A stretch of 64,000 bases of DNA from an uncultured Aquimarina sp. (lineage in GTDB: Bacteria; Bacteroidota; Bacteroidia; Flavobacteriales; Flavobacteriaceae): NCBI RefSeq assembly GCF_947492965.1, contig NZ_CANLOZ010000005.1, positions 124,001-188,000 on the forward strand. The letters are read 5' to 3'. A program made the translations under genes and the position numbers. The notes under the pieces are model-generated. The model searched no databases, was not told the origin of the DNA, and worked only from the letters and a program-made list of their open reading frames with translations. Shown here one piece after another: positions 53,648 through 62,200 of the stretch (position 1 is the stretch's first letter; every line of letters begins with the position of its first letter).

Positions 53648-55285
53648 CTAATTTTTTAATTGTATTTCTCGCAAGTTTTCCATTCTGTTACGCTCCAAAA
53701 ATGCATCAATTGTCTCAAAATGTTCAATAACTCTTTTCTCTTTAAACTCAAATACTTTATTAGATAATCCTGAGAGAAAATCTCTATCATGCGATACTAG
53801 AATTAATGTTCCGTCGAAAGCCATTAGTGCTTCTTTTAATACATCTTTGGATCTAATATCTAGGTGATTTGTAGGCTCATCCAAGATCAGCACATTTACA
53901 GGTTCTAAAAGTAATTTTACCATCGCCAATCTAGTTCTTTCTCCTCCAGAAAGGACGCCCACTTTTTTATCAATATTGTCGCCACTAAACATAAATTGAC
54001 CCAAAATATTCTTGATTTGAGTCCTCACATCGCCTTTTGCAACTTCATCAACCGTTTGAAAAACCGTGAGATTTGGATCTAACAATGATGCTTGGTTTTG
54101 AGCAAAATATCCTACTTTGGCATTATGTCCTAAAGCACATTCACCTTCAAAATCAATTTCTCCCATAATAGCCTTTATCATTGTTGACTTTCCTTCTCCA
54201 TTACGACCTACAAAAGATACTTTCTCTCCTCTAGCAATCGACATACTTGCCTCTTTAAAAACAACATGATCTCCATACTTTTTAGATAAATCTTTTGCAA
54301 TCACAGGATAGTCTCCAGATCTGGCCGAAGGAGGAAATCGAAGTTTTAAAGATGAGTTGTCCACTTCATCAATTTCTATTAACTCTAATTTTTCCAACAT
54401 TCGCTCTCTAGAATTCACCTGATTTGTTTTCGAATAAGTTCCTTTAAACCTTTCGATAAACTGTTTGGTATCTGCTATAAACTTTTGTTGTTCTTGATAT
54501 GCCTTTATCTGATGAGATCTTCGCTCTTCTCTTAATTGTAAATAATGAGAATAATTAGCCTTATAGTCATAAATTCTACCCATTGTAACTTCTATAGTCC
54601 TATTCGTAATATTATCTATAAAAGCTTTATCATGGGAAATTACTATAACAGCTTTAGCTTTATTCTTTAAAAAATCTTCCAACCATATAACAGATTCTAT
54701 ATCTACATGATTGGTTGGCTCATCCAACAAAATTAAATCAGGCTTTTGTAATAGAATTTTAGCAAGTTCAATCCTCATTCTCCAACCTCCACTAAACTCA
54801 CTAGTGGGTCTGGTAAAATCCTCTCTTTTAAAACCTAATCCCTGCAACGCTTTTTCTACTTCAGCATCATAATTCACCTCTTCAATTGCATAAAACTTTT
54901 CTCCTAAATCAGTTACCTTCTGGATGATTCCCATATATTCTTCAGAATCATAATCTGTACGAGTTTCTAATTCCTTATTTAACCGATCTATTTCCTGCTG
55001 CATTTCATGAATCTCACTAAAAGCTTTAGAAGCTTCTTCGAATACTGAACAATTATCATCCGTAAGTAAATGCTGTGGTAAATAAGCAATCACAGTTTCT
55101 TTAGGACATCTAACATTACCTCTGGTTGCTTTTTGAGCACCTGCAATGATTTTCATCATAGTGGACTTTCCGGCCCCATTTTTGCCCATTAAAGCGATCT
55201 TGTCGTTTTCGTTGATAACAAAAGAAACATTGCTAAACAAGGTTGTTCCACTAAACTCTACCGCTAATCCATCTACAGAAATCAT
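53648..55285 (-). CDS. ABC-F family ATPase
   Basis: The 545-residue soluble protein has two ATP-binding cassettes without membrane domains: Walker A GKNGAGKST and GRNGEGKST, signatures TSEFSGGWRMR and LSGGERTR, Walker B LILLDEPTNHVD and LILDEPTNHLD. A charged linker with YQEQQKFIADTKQFIERF lies between them. ABC-F proteins act on the ribosome (EttA/Uup/YbiT types) in translation or antibiotic protection. Subtype is not certain; its size and short linker fit YbiT-like housekeeping members. Confidence 0.92.
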   Translation of the reverse strand: MISVDGLAVEFSGTTLFSNVSFVINENDKIALMGKNGAGKSTMMKIIAGAQKATRGNVRCPKETVIAYLPQHLLTDDNCSVFEEASKAFSEIHEMQQEIDRLNKELETRTDYDSEEYMGIIQKVTDLGEKFYAIEEVNYDAEVEKALQGLGFKREDFTRPTSEFSGGWRMRIELAKILLQKPDLILLDEPTNHVDIESVIWLEDFLKNKAKAVIVISHDKAFIDNITNRTIEVTMGRIYDYKANYSHYLQLREERRSHQIKAYQEQQKFIADTKQFIERFKGTYSKTNQVNSRERMLEKLELIEIDEVDNSSLKLRFPPSARSGDYPVIAKDLSKKYGDHVVFKEASMSIARGEKVSFVGRNGEGKSTMIKAIMGEIDFEGECALGHNAKVGYFAQNQASLLDPNLTVFQTVDEVAKGDVRTQIKNILGQFMFSGDNIDKKVGVLSGGERTRLAMVKLLLEPVNVLILDEPTNHLDIRSKDVLKEALMAFDGTLILVSHDRDFLSGLSNKVFEFKEKRVIEHFETIDAFLERNRMENLREIQLKN

Positions 55286-55547
55286 ATACTTTCATTTTTA
55301 AAAATGCAAAACTATAAAAAAGGTTGAGATCAACGAAAATCATAGTCATAGAATTACTTTATATCTATTAAAACCTTAACAACATTAAATTATTCGGGAA
55401 AAAGCCCCATTTAAAACTGGTGATATACCTATATGAAAACCGTTCTTTACTCATTGACTAACAACTATTTAAAAAATAATTTTGTCTACAATATGGTATT
55501 ACCGGAACACCTTAATCAATTAGTTAAATACTTTTAAAACTTAAAAC

Positions 55548-56414
55548 ATGAAAAAATCAATTTTTAAACCGTTTATCCTTGTTGGAATACTTAGTATTTC
55601 ACTTTTATCTTGCGAAAACAAAGAAGAAGAATTATATGATGATTCTGTAGAAGAACTACAAGATAGTCCTACCAAAAATGCAGAATATAGCAATGAATTG
55701 ACTCAAACATCCTTTGAGGTAGCTAAAATCCAAAAAGATGGTCATGAATATCATTTTATTGCGCTAGGAGACGATGATGAGATGATTGTAGCAGAAACGC
55801 TGTATGGTGAAGCTGCTAACAATAAAGAAGAAAGCTTACATAGTATTGATCAATCGCCTTTTAATTTATTTATTTCTTTGACAAAAACATCTGTATCTAT
55901 TCCTGATCGTATTGCCAAGACAGCTTCGCCATCAGCATTGCAATCGTCTGGCAGACAAATAGAAAATAGTGGAGCATTATTAGAAATCAATGACCCTAAT
56001 TATACAAATATTGATCAAAAGTCTTGTTATGATATAGGAGCAACCACATTTATGAATTCCTACTGTGGTGGTGTTCCTGTAACTTCTACACCAACTGATA
56101 TTAGATTTTGTGATAATGGATTATGGAATTCTCTAACTCGTAGTTCTTTTTACGGTGGTGATTGGAAAGAATTAGACGACACCTATACTAGAACGAATGT
56201 GGTATGTGGTTTAACAAGATTGCAATTTTACGCTTGGGAAAATACAGCTTCTTGGCCTTTTAGTGACTGGAAATGGGTGCTAAAATATCAAGTAGATTTA
56301 CCAAATGGGTACTGGTATTACTACTACTACACATCTACCAATACGGAAAGACAAGTAAAACGTACAAGACCATATAATACTGGAAACTTTAGAGCATATA
56401 CGAGGTTCTACTAG
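55548..56414 (+). CDS. Hypothetical lipoprotein
   Basis: This 288-residue protein has a lipoprotein signal (ISLLSC, Cys 22). An acidic linker follows, then a region with SCYDIGATTFMNSYCGG and RFCDNGL, suggesting disulfides. An aromatic-rich C-terminal part ends with WYYYYYTSTN and RAYTRFY. The terminal half looks like a compact beta domain. No family is recognised. A hairpin terminator follows. Confidence 0.75.
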   Translation: MKKSIFKPFILVGILSISLLSCENKEEELYDDSVEELQDSPTKNAEYSNELTQTSFEVAKIQKDGHEYHFIALGDDDEMIVAETLYGEAANNKEESLHSIDQSPFNLFISLTKTSVSIPDRIAKTASPSALQSSGRQIENSGALLEINDPNYTNIDQKSCYDIGATTFMNSYCGGVPVTSTPTDIRFCDNGLWNSLTRSSFYGGDWKELDDTYTRTNVVCGLTRLQFYAWENTASWPFSDWKWVLKYQVDLPNGYWYYYYYTSTNTERQVKRTRPYNTGNFRAYTRFY

Positions 56415-56439
56415 ATTAATGTATTACACAAAATCATTC

Positions 56440-56475
56440 AACCCATACTATGTTAATTATAGTATGGGTTCTTTT
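56440..56475 (+). terminator. Terminator of the lipoprotein gene
   Basis: A perfect 12-bp stem aacccatactat (56440-56451 with 56459-56470, loop gttaatt) is followed by a short T-rich run. Confidence 0.8.
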
Positions 56476-56523
56476 ATGAAATTTATCTATTTTTTGTACA
56501 TTCCATAAAAGAATTCAAAGCTT

Positions 56524-57108
56524 ATGTTCGCACGTTATTTATGGATATGGATTTGTTGTTTCATGATGTGTTCTACCCTTTCGGTAAATGCTCAGAATAA
56601 AATAGAAAAAGAATATCGTATCAAACCTTCACAGGTTCCAAAAGAAGCATTGGATTTTATTAAAAAATGTCCTTTCAAGAAAAAAATCAAATGGTATATC
56701 GAAGAAAGTCAAAGTGGGAAAAGTATCGAAGCCAAAACTTTTTATCAAAAAAGCAAATATAGTATCGAGTTTACGAGCGAAGGCAAGCCCGAAGATGTAG
56801 AAATAAAAATTCCTTTCTCAGAACTTTCCATCGATTTACAAAAAACAATTCATTCTTCTTTAGATAGTATTTTCACAAAATCAAAAATCAAAAAAACTCA
56901 ATTACAATGGGTCAGTGATCGGTCTACCTTAATTTCATTGATAAATAAGAAAAATACCAAAGCAGCGTACACAACAAACTACGAACTAATTGTAAAGGGT
57001 AAAAAAGAGAAACATTCTCATTATTATGAATTACTTTATTCTAATGATGGAGTTTTATTGAAGATGTTACGAATAGTGAATGATAACACTGATAATCTGC
57101 TATATTAG
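56524..57108 (+). CDS. Hypothetical secreted protein
   Basis: The 194-residue protein has a signal peptide (cleavage near SVNAQ) and a lysine-rich body with alternating strands and helices (KKCPFKKKIKWYIEES, YSIEFTSEGKPEDVEIKIP). It resembles small PepSY-like periplasmic proteins but no signature is strong. Its stop lies 3 bp from the start of the DUF2490 gene, so the two are an operon and probably act together. Confidence 0.72.
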   Translation: MFARYLWIWICCFMMCSTLSVNAQNKIEKEYRIKPSQVPKEALDFIKKCPFKKKIKWYIEESQSGKSIEAKTFYQKSKYSIEFTSEGKPEDVEIKIPFSELSIDLQKTIHSSLDSIFTKSKIKKTQLQWVSDRSTLISLINKKNTKAAYTTNYELIVKGKKEKHSHYYELLYSNDGVLLKMLRIVNDNTDNLLY

Positions 57109-57110
57109 TG

Positions 57111-57806
57111 ATGAAGAAAAGATTTTGTCTCCTTATCGTATTCTGTATGTGTTCTTTAAATAGTTATACGAATGCCCAAACATCATTTACTACTGGATTA
57201 TTACCTAAAATCGTAATCTCTCATAAAATTTCGGATCGTTTCAAATTAATTAACAGTATCGAATCTCGTCAACAACTATGGGAGCATAGTCCTTCAGAAG
57301 AGTTTTCGTATGAATACCTCTTAACAGATATAACCAATATTCTCTCTTACAAGCTATCATCTGATCATGTTTTTAATGTTGGCTATCTATTGCGCATTGA
57401 AAAAGATGAACTTGTGCATCGTTCTATATTTCAGTATTCCATAGCCCAACAGTTAGAGGCAATCCGAATAGCACATCGTTTTGTAACTGATCAAACATTT
57501 AGCTCTAAAGAATCTCCAGAATTCAGACTACGATATCGATTTACTGTAGAAATTCCATTTAACGGATATAGAGTTGACCCTAAAGAATTTTACTTAAAAA
57601 TTAATAACGAATATCTTGGATCGTATCAAGCTTCCAATTCAGATTTAGAACTACGGTTAATTCCTTTCCTAGGTTATAACATGAATGATAAAAGTAAAAT
57701 TGAGATAGGTCCTGATTATAGAATTAGTCAATTTCTTAATTTACCTACTAAAAATAGATTATGGTTAAGCATCAATTATTATCATGCTTTTGCAAACAAA
57801 AAATAA
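57111..57806 (+). CDS. DUF2490 family outer-membrane-like protein
   Basis: From ATG 57111 (GTG 57108 overlaps the previous stop) the product has 231 residues, with a signal peptide and repeated amphipathic beta strands with aromatic ends (LINSIESRQQLWE, HVFNVGYLLRIEKDE, FRLRYRFTVEIPF). The terminal strand ends LWLSINYYHAFANKK. This is the DUF2490 pattern, an outer-membrane beta barrel of unknown role. Confidence 0.85.
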   Translation: MKKRFCLLIVFCMCSLNSYTNAQTSFTTGLLPKIVISHKISDRFKLINSIESRQQLWEHSPSEEFSYEYLLTDITNILSYKLSSDHVFNVGYLLRIEKDELVHRSIFQYSIAQQLEAIRIAHRFVTDQTFSSKESPEFRLRYRFTVEIPFNGYRVDPKEFYLKINNEYLGSYQASNSDLELRLIPFLGYNMNDKSKIEIGPDYRISQFLNLPTKNRLWLSINYYHAFANKK

Positions 57807-57815
57807 GAAATCTAT

Positions 57816-58394
57816 ATGAAACCCAAATCAGAACTATATTTTAAAAATGATAAAGAATGGAGAAATTGGTTACATCAAAATCATACAGAAAGTGATGGTA
57901 TTTATTTAATTTTTTACAAAGTAGAAAGTGAGCACCTCAGTATGCGTTGGGAAGAAGCGGTAAAAGTAGCTCTTTGTTATGGTTGGATAGATTCTACGGT
58001 TAAAAAAATTGATAACGAAAAAAGAAGACAATATTTCTGTCCGAGAAAACCTAAAAGTGTTTGGAGTAAATTAAATAAGACTTATATCATAGATTTAATG
58101 AAAGATAATTTAATGCATGAAAGCGGATTAAAATCTATAGAAATCGCAAAAGAAAATGGATCTTGGACCGCACTTGACAATGTAGAAAATGGCATTATAC
58201 CACAAGACCTACAAACAGCTTTCGACCAATCACCAGTAGCATTTAATAACTACCTAGGATTTTCTAAAAGCTACAGAAAAAGTTATTTGTATTGGCTTTA
58301 TCAAGCAAAACGCCCCGAAACAAGAGGTAAAAGAATAAAAGAAATCATCAGACTTTGCGAAGCGAATATCAAAGCTAGAGATCAAGGGAGATAA
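57816..58394 (+). CDS. YdeI/OmpD-associated family protein
   Basis: The 192-residue cytoplasmic protein matches the YdeI family: KPKSELYFKNDKEWRNWL, VKVALCYGWIDSTVKKID, RKPKSVWSKLNKTYI and LGFSKSYRKSYLYWLYQAKRPETR. Such proteins have been linked to antimicrobial peptide tolerance in Bacillus and Salmonella, but the biochemical activity is unclear. It begins 9 bp after the DUF2490 gene. Confidence 0.88.
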   Translation: MKPKSELYFKNDKEWRNWLHQNHTESDGIYLIFYKVESEHLSMRWEEAVKVALCYGWIDSTVKKIDNEKRRQYFCPRKPKSVWSKLNKTYIIDLMKDNLMHESGLKSIEIAKENGSWTALDNVENGIIPQDLQTAFDQSPVAFNNYLGFSKSYRKSYLYWLYQAKRPETRGKRIKEIIRLCEANIKARDQGR

Positions 58395-58486
58395 ATGAAA
58401 AGAGGAATATTGACATTCTTACTTAACAACACTTTAAGACATTTTGATTTCTTTATCTTTATTTTAGAGTTAAAACAACCAAACAA

Positions 58487-58948
58487 ATGCAACTAGCACA
58501 AGTAAACATAGCAGAGATGTTAGCGCCTATAAATGATCCTATTATGGCTGATTTTGTAAATAATCTAGATCGTATTAATGAATTAGCTGAAAAAAGTGAT
58601 GGTTTCGTATGGAGATTAAAAGGAGATGAAGGAAATGCAACCGCCATTACAGTTTTTGATAATCTATTCTTAATCATCAATATGTCTGTATGGGAGAGCA
58701 TGCAAGACCTATTTAATTTCACATATCAATCTGCACACGTAGAAATTCTAAAACGTAAGAAAGAATGGTTTCATAAAATGCCTCGTATGCATATGGCTTT
58801 TTGGTACGTAGAAGATGGACATGAACCTAGCCCAACGGAAGCAAAAGAGCGACTATATTATCTCCAAGAACATGGTGAAACTCCTTATGCATTTTCTTTT
58901 AAAAGTAAGTTTACTCCAGAAGATGCTACCAATTACCAAAAGTTATAA
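58487..58948 (+). CDS. DUF3291 family protein
   Basis: This 153-residue soluble protein has the features of the DUF3291 family: LAQVNIAEMLAPINDP, DGFVWRLKGDEG, NMSVWESMQDLFNFTYQSAH and MAFWYVEDGHEPSPTEAKERL. The fold is expected to resemble antibiotic-biosynthesis monooxygenase dimers, but no function is known. The pirin gene follows 12 bp later. Confidence 0.88.
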   Translation: MQLAQVNIAEMLAPINDPIMADFVNNLDRINELAEKSDGFVWRLKGDEGNATAITVFDNLFLIINMSVWESMQDLFNFTYQSAHVEILKRKKEWFHKMPRMHMAFWYVEDGHEPSPTEAKERLYYLQEHGETPYAFSFKSKFTPEDATNYQKL

Positions 58949-58960
58949 CATTCTATATTC

Positions 58961-59977
58961 ATGGCTGCAATTATCTCTATAAAACCTCTCGGGTTTACCT
59001 GGCAAACTCAGGATCCTTTTTTATTCTGTGCCTATCATGAAGATCTATATCCAAAAGGGAATCAACAATTGGGGCCAGATGCTTCTTTAGAAGGAAGAAA
59101 TATAGGGCAAGATTTCCAGGGGAAAGATGGATGGAAAATGTATCATGGTCATACCGTACCAGGTTTTCCAGCACATCCGCATCGTGGGTTTGAAACAGTA
59201 ACGATTGTACAAAAAGGACTGGTAGATCACTCAGATTCTTTAGGAGCTGCTGGGCGTTTTGGTAATGGTGACGTGCAATGGATGACAGCAGGAAAAGGAG
59301 TGCAACATTCTGAAATGTTTCCGCTTCTTAATACCGATCAGAAAAATCCATTCTTACTATTTCAGATTTGGCTAAATCTTCCAAAAGCAAATAAAATGGT
59401 TGCCCCTCATTTTAAAATGTTATGGAATGAAGAAATCCCAAAGCTTACCAAAGTAGATGATAATAATCTTTCTACAGAAATTACATTAATTGCTGGTAGT
59501 CTTAATACAACCCATGCAATTGATCCTGCTCCAGATTCTTGGGCAGCTGATACTAATAATGAAATTGCTATTTGGATAATTAAAATGGCTCCCAACGCTA
59601 CTTATACCTTTCCAAACGCTTCTAAAGATGCTAATCGTTCTCTCTATTTCTTCAAAGGAGATGAGATCATTGTTGATGGATATAAAATCTCGGTTAATCA
59701 TGAAATTAGAGTCCATGCCGATAAAGAACTAACCATTACCAATGGAAATACGGAAGCACATTTTCTATTGCTACAAGGAAAACCTATAAATGAACCTGTT
59801 GTTCAACAAGGGCCTTTTGTGATGAATAATCATAATGAAATAAGGGATGCTATTTTGGAATATCAACAAACCGAATTTGGTGGTTGGCCTTGGCCTAGTC
59901 ATGACCATGTACATGAAAAATCAAAAGGGCGTTTTGCTCTATATCCTGATGGAACAGAAATTATTAAACCTAGTTAA
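58961..59977 (+). CDS. Pirin family protein (bicupin)
   Basis: This 338-residue protein has an N-terminal cupin with the metal-binding motif [12 protein letters not shown] and the second His cluster [10 protein letters not shown], followed by a less conserved C-terminal cupin. Such enzymes act as quercetinases or redox-linked regulators. It forms a two-gene unit with DUF3291. Confidence 0.92.
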   Translation: MAAIISIKPLGFTWQTQDPFLFCAYHEDLYPKGNQQLGPDASLEGRNIGQDFQGKDGWKMYHGHTVPGFPAHPHRGFETVTIVQKGLVDHSDSLGAAGRFGNGDVQWMTAGKGVQHSEMFPLLNTDQKNPFLLFQIWLNLPKANKMVAPHFKMLWNEEIPKLTKVDDNNLSTEITLIAGSLNTTHAIDPAPDSWAADTNNEIAIWIIKMAPNATYTFPNASKDANRSLYFFKGDEIIVDGYKISVNHEIRVHADKELTITNGNTEAHFLLLQGKPINEPVVQQGPFVMNNHNEIRDAILEYQQTEFGGWPWPSHDHVHEKSKGRFALYPDGTEIIKPS

Positions 59978-60107
59978 AGCTTTTAAATAACTACATTTCA
60001 CATACTATATTCATAGTTTTCAAAAGATTCTCCTTTTAAAACTATGATTAAAGTACTATCTTTATTAATGGAATCAAAAAAGTTAAGTATTTAAATAATG
60101 AAAGCTT

Positions 60108-62189
60108 ATGCCAAAAAAAATACTTTGTTTACTTCCATTACTCCCTATATTTTTTATAATTCAATCTTGTTCAAAACCTTCATTATTAGATGAAAACGAA
60201 AAAAAATGGTTAGCTCAAAATGATAGTATAACAGTTGCTATATATCCATACTATCCGCCTTATCAATTTATTAATGAACAGAATCAAATCGATGGTATTT
60301 TTATCGAATATCTAGAACTCGTTGAACAAAAAATCAATTATAAATTCAAAAGAAAAAGATATGATGATTGGCCCAAGCTATTAGAAGGTGTTAAAAATAA
60401 TGATGCCAGCCTAATATTAGAAATACAACAATCTGATGAAAAAGAATACTATTTAAAGTTTTACGAACCTCTTTTCGAATCTCAAAATGTAATTGTTACT
60501 AGAGACAATGTAGATTTCGGAAATGATGTAGAAAGTCTTGCAGGAAAATCTATTGTCTTACCCCAAGGCTATGCTATCACCGAAAATCTAAGAAAGAAAT
60601 ATCCTAATTTTAATATTATAACACTATATGATGAACTTACTTGCTTGTCCAAAGTGAACGCAGGTGATTATGATGCTACTATTAGTCCTAAAGCAGTAGC
60701 TAACTACTATATCCGATCAAAAAAAATGGATAATCTAAAAATAAAGTCTGGGACTGACCTATATTATGAACCTGGTTTTGCTATTAATCAAACTAACACT
60801 GTTTTAGACGGTATAATTTCCAAAACAATTTCCAAAATCACCAAAGAAGAAAAGCAAGCCATCGTAAATAACTGGTTTTATACCAATGTCATTCCATTTT
60901 ACAGAACTTCTAAATTTTGGACCATTATCGCATTGGTAGCGTTATTGTCGTTATTATTTGGTATGTCATTTAATTCATATCTAAAGTATAAAATCAAACA
61001 AAGAACTGATGAATTGATGATTGCCAAGGATATTGCTGAAGAAAGTAATCGATTAAAAACAAACTTTATTTATAATATCCCTCAAGAAATTAGAACCCCA
61101 ATGAATGGAATCATAGGGTTATCCGAGTTTCTTAATAATGAAGATCTAAGTCTTGAAGACAGGAAAAAATATACTCAAATGATTATCGGAAATAGTAAAG
61201 AATTGCTCTCTATTATAGATAATATTTTAGAAATCTCTCAATTACAATCAAATAGATTTACATTAAGACTTATAGAAGTTAATCTTCAGAATGTATTTCA
61301 AAACCTAATTTCTAATTATAAAATAAAAGCGGAAGAAAAAAACATTGAATTTCTTATAGAAAACAAGCTAAAAGATCAAGAAAACATAGTATTGATGGAT
61401 AGGCCTAAATTAAACAAGATATTAAATGTTCTTATCGATAATGCCATTAGATATACCGAAGACGGATCTATTAAACTTTTCTGCGACGTAGAAGAAGAAT
61501 TTTTAACAATTTCAGTTGTAGACACAGGTATAGGTATTAGTGAAACTACTAAAAATAAAATCATAGAAAGTTTAACAATACCATCTAGCACGGATAAAAC
61601 AATTGGTGATTATAGTGGAATGGGATTAGGACTAACCATTGCAAAAAAGAATACAGATTTTATTGGAGGGCAGCTACAGCTAATCAGTGAAAAAAATAAG
61701 GGCACTTCCTTTACCCTAAAAGTACCATATAATCCATTAAAGAAAATAAGCGCAAAAACAACACAAACATCCAAGCCTATTGCCAAGCCAGAAAAGAATA
61801 TCATATTAATTGCTGAAGATGGAGAAACCAATTTTCTATTTCTAAAAACCATTCTTACTAAAATGAATGATTATGACTTTACGATATATCGTGCTAAAAA
61901 TGGAAAAGAAGCGGTTTCCATTTGCCAGGAAAATAAAAATATTGACTTAGTGCTAATGGATATCAAAATGCCAGTTATGGATGGATATGATGCTACTGCT
62001 TATATAAAAAAAATGAGACCCAATTTACCCGTAATTGCGCAGACCGCTTACTCTATAGAAGAAGATATTCAAAAAGCTCTGGATGCAGGGTGCGATGATT
62101 TTGTGTCCAAACCAGTAGACAGAAAAATTTTAAAGCCCATTCTAAATAAATATTTTTCTGTACTCAATAAAAGAAACAAAGCTCCTTAA
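60108..62189 (+). CDS. Hybrid sensor kinase lacking the phospho-acceptor His, with periplasmic SBP sensor and receiver
   Basis: The 693-residue protein has a lipoprotein-like N-terminus (FIIQSC), a type 3 solute-binding domain at about 40-260 (VAIYPYYPPYQFI), one membrane span near 270-290, and a kinase region and receiver. The H-box reads FIYNIPQEIRTPMNG, so residue 326 is Gln where paralogs have His. The ATP-binding motifs (DNAIRYT, DTGIGI, GMGLGLTIA) and the receiver (AEDGETN, LMDIKMP with the phospho-Asp, QTAY, SKPV) remain. It could be a pseudokinase that works with the adjacent intact paralog. Confidence 0.9.
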   Translation: MPKKILCLLPLLPIFFIIQSCSKPSLLDENEKKWLAQNDSITVAIYPYYPPYQFINEQNQIDGIFIEYLELVEQKINYKFKRKRYDDWPKLLEGVKNNDASLILEIQQSDEKEYYLKFYEPLFESQNVIVTRDNVDFGNDVESLAGKSIVLPQGYAITENLRKKYPNFNIITLYDELTCLSKVNAGDYDATISPKAVANYYIRSKKMDNLKIKSGTDLYYEPGFAINQTNTVLDGIISKTISKITKEEKQAIVNNWFYTNVIPFYRTSKFWTIIALVALLSLLFGMSFNSYLKYKIKQRTDELMIAKDIAEESNRLKTNFIYNIPQEIRTPMNGIIGLSEFLNNEDLSLEDRKKYTQMIIGNSKELLSIIDNILEISQLQSNRFTLRLIEVNLQNVFQNLISNYKIKAEEKNIEFLIENKLKDQENIVLMDRPKLNKILNVLIDNAIRYTEDGSIKLFCDVEEEFLTISVVDTGIGISETTKNKIIESLTIPSSTDKTIGDYSGMGLGLTIAKKNTDFIGGQLQLISEKNKGTSFTLKVPYNPLKKISAKTTQTSKPIAKPEKNIILIAEDGETNFLFLKTILTKMNDYDFTIYRAKNGKEAVSICQENKNIDLVLMDIKMPVMDGYDATAYIKKMRPNLPVIAQTAYSIEEDIQKALDAGCDDFVSKPVDRKILKPILNKYFSVLNKRNKAP

Positions 62190-62200
62190 ATCGACGAACT

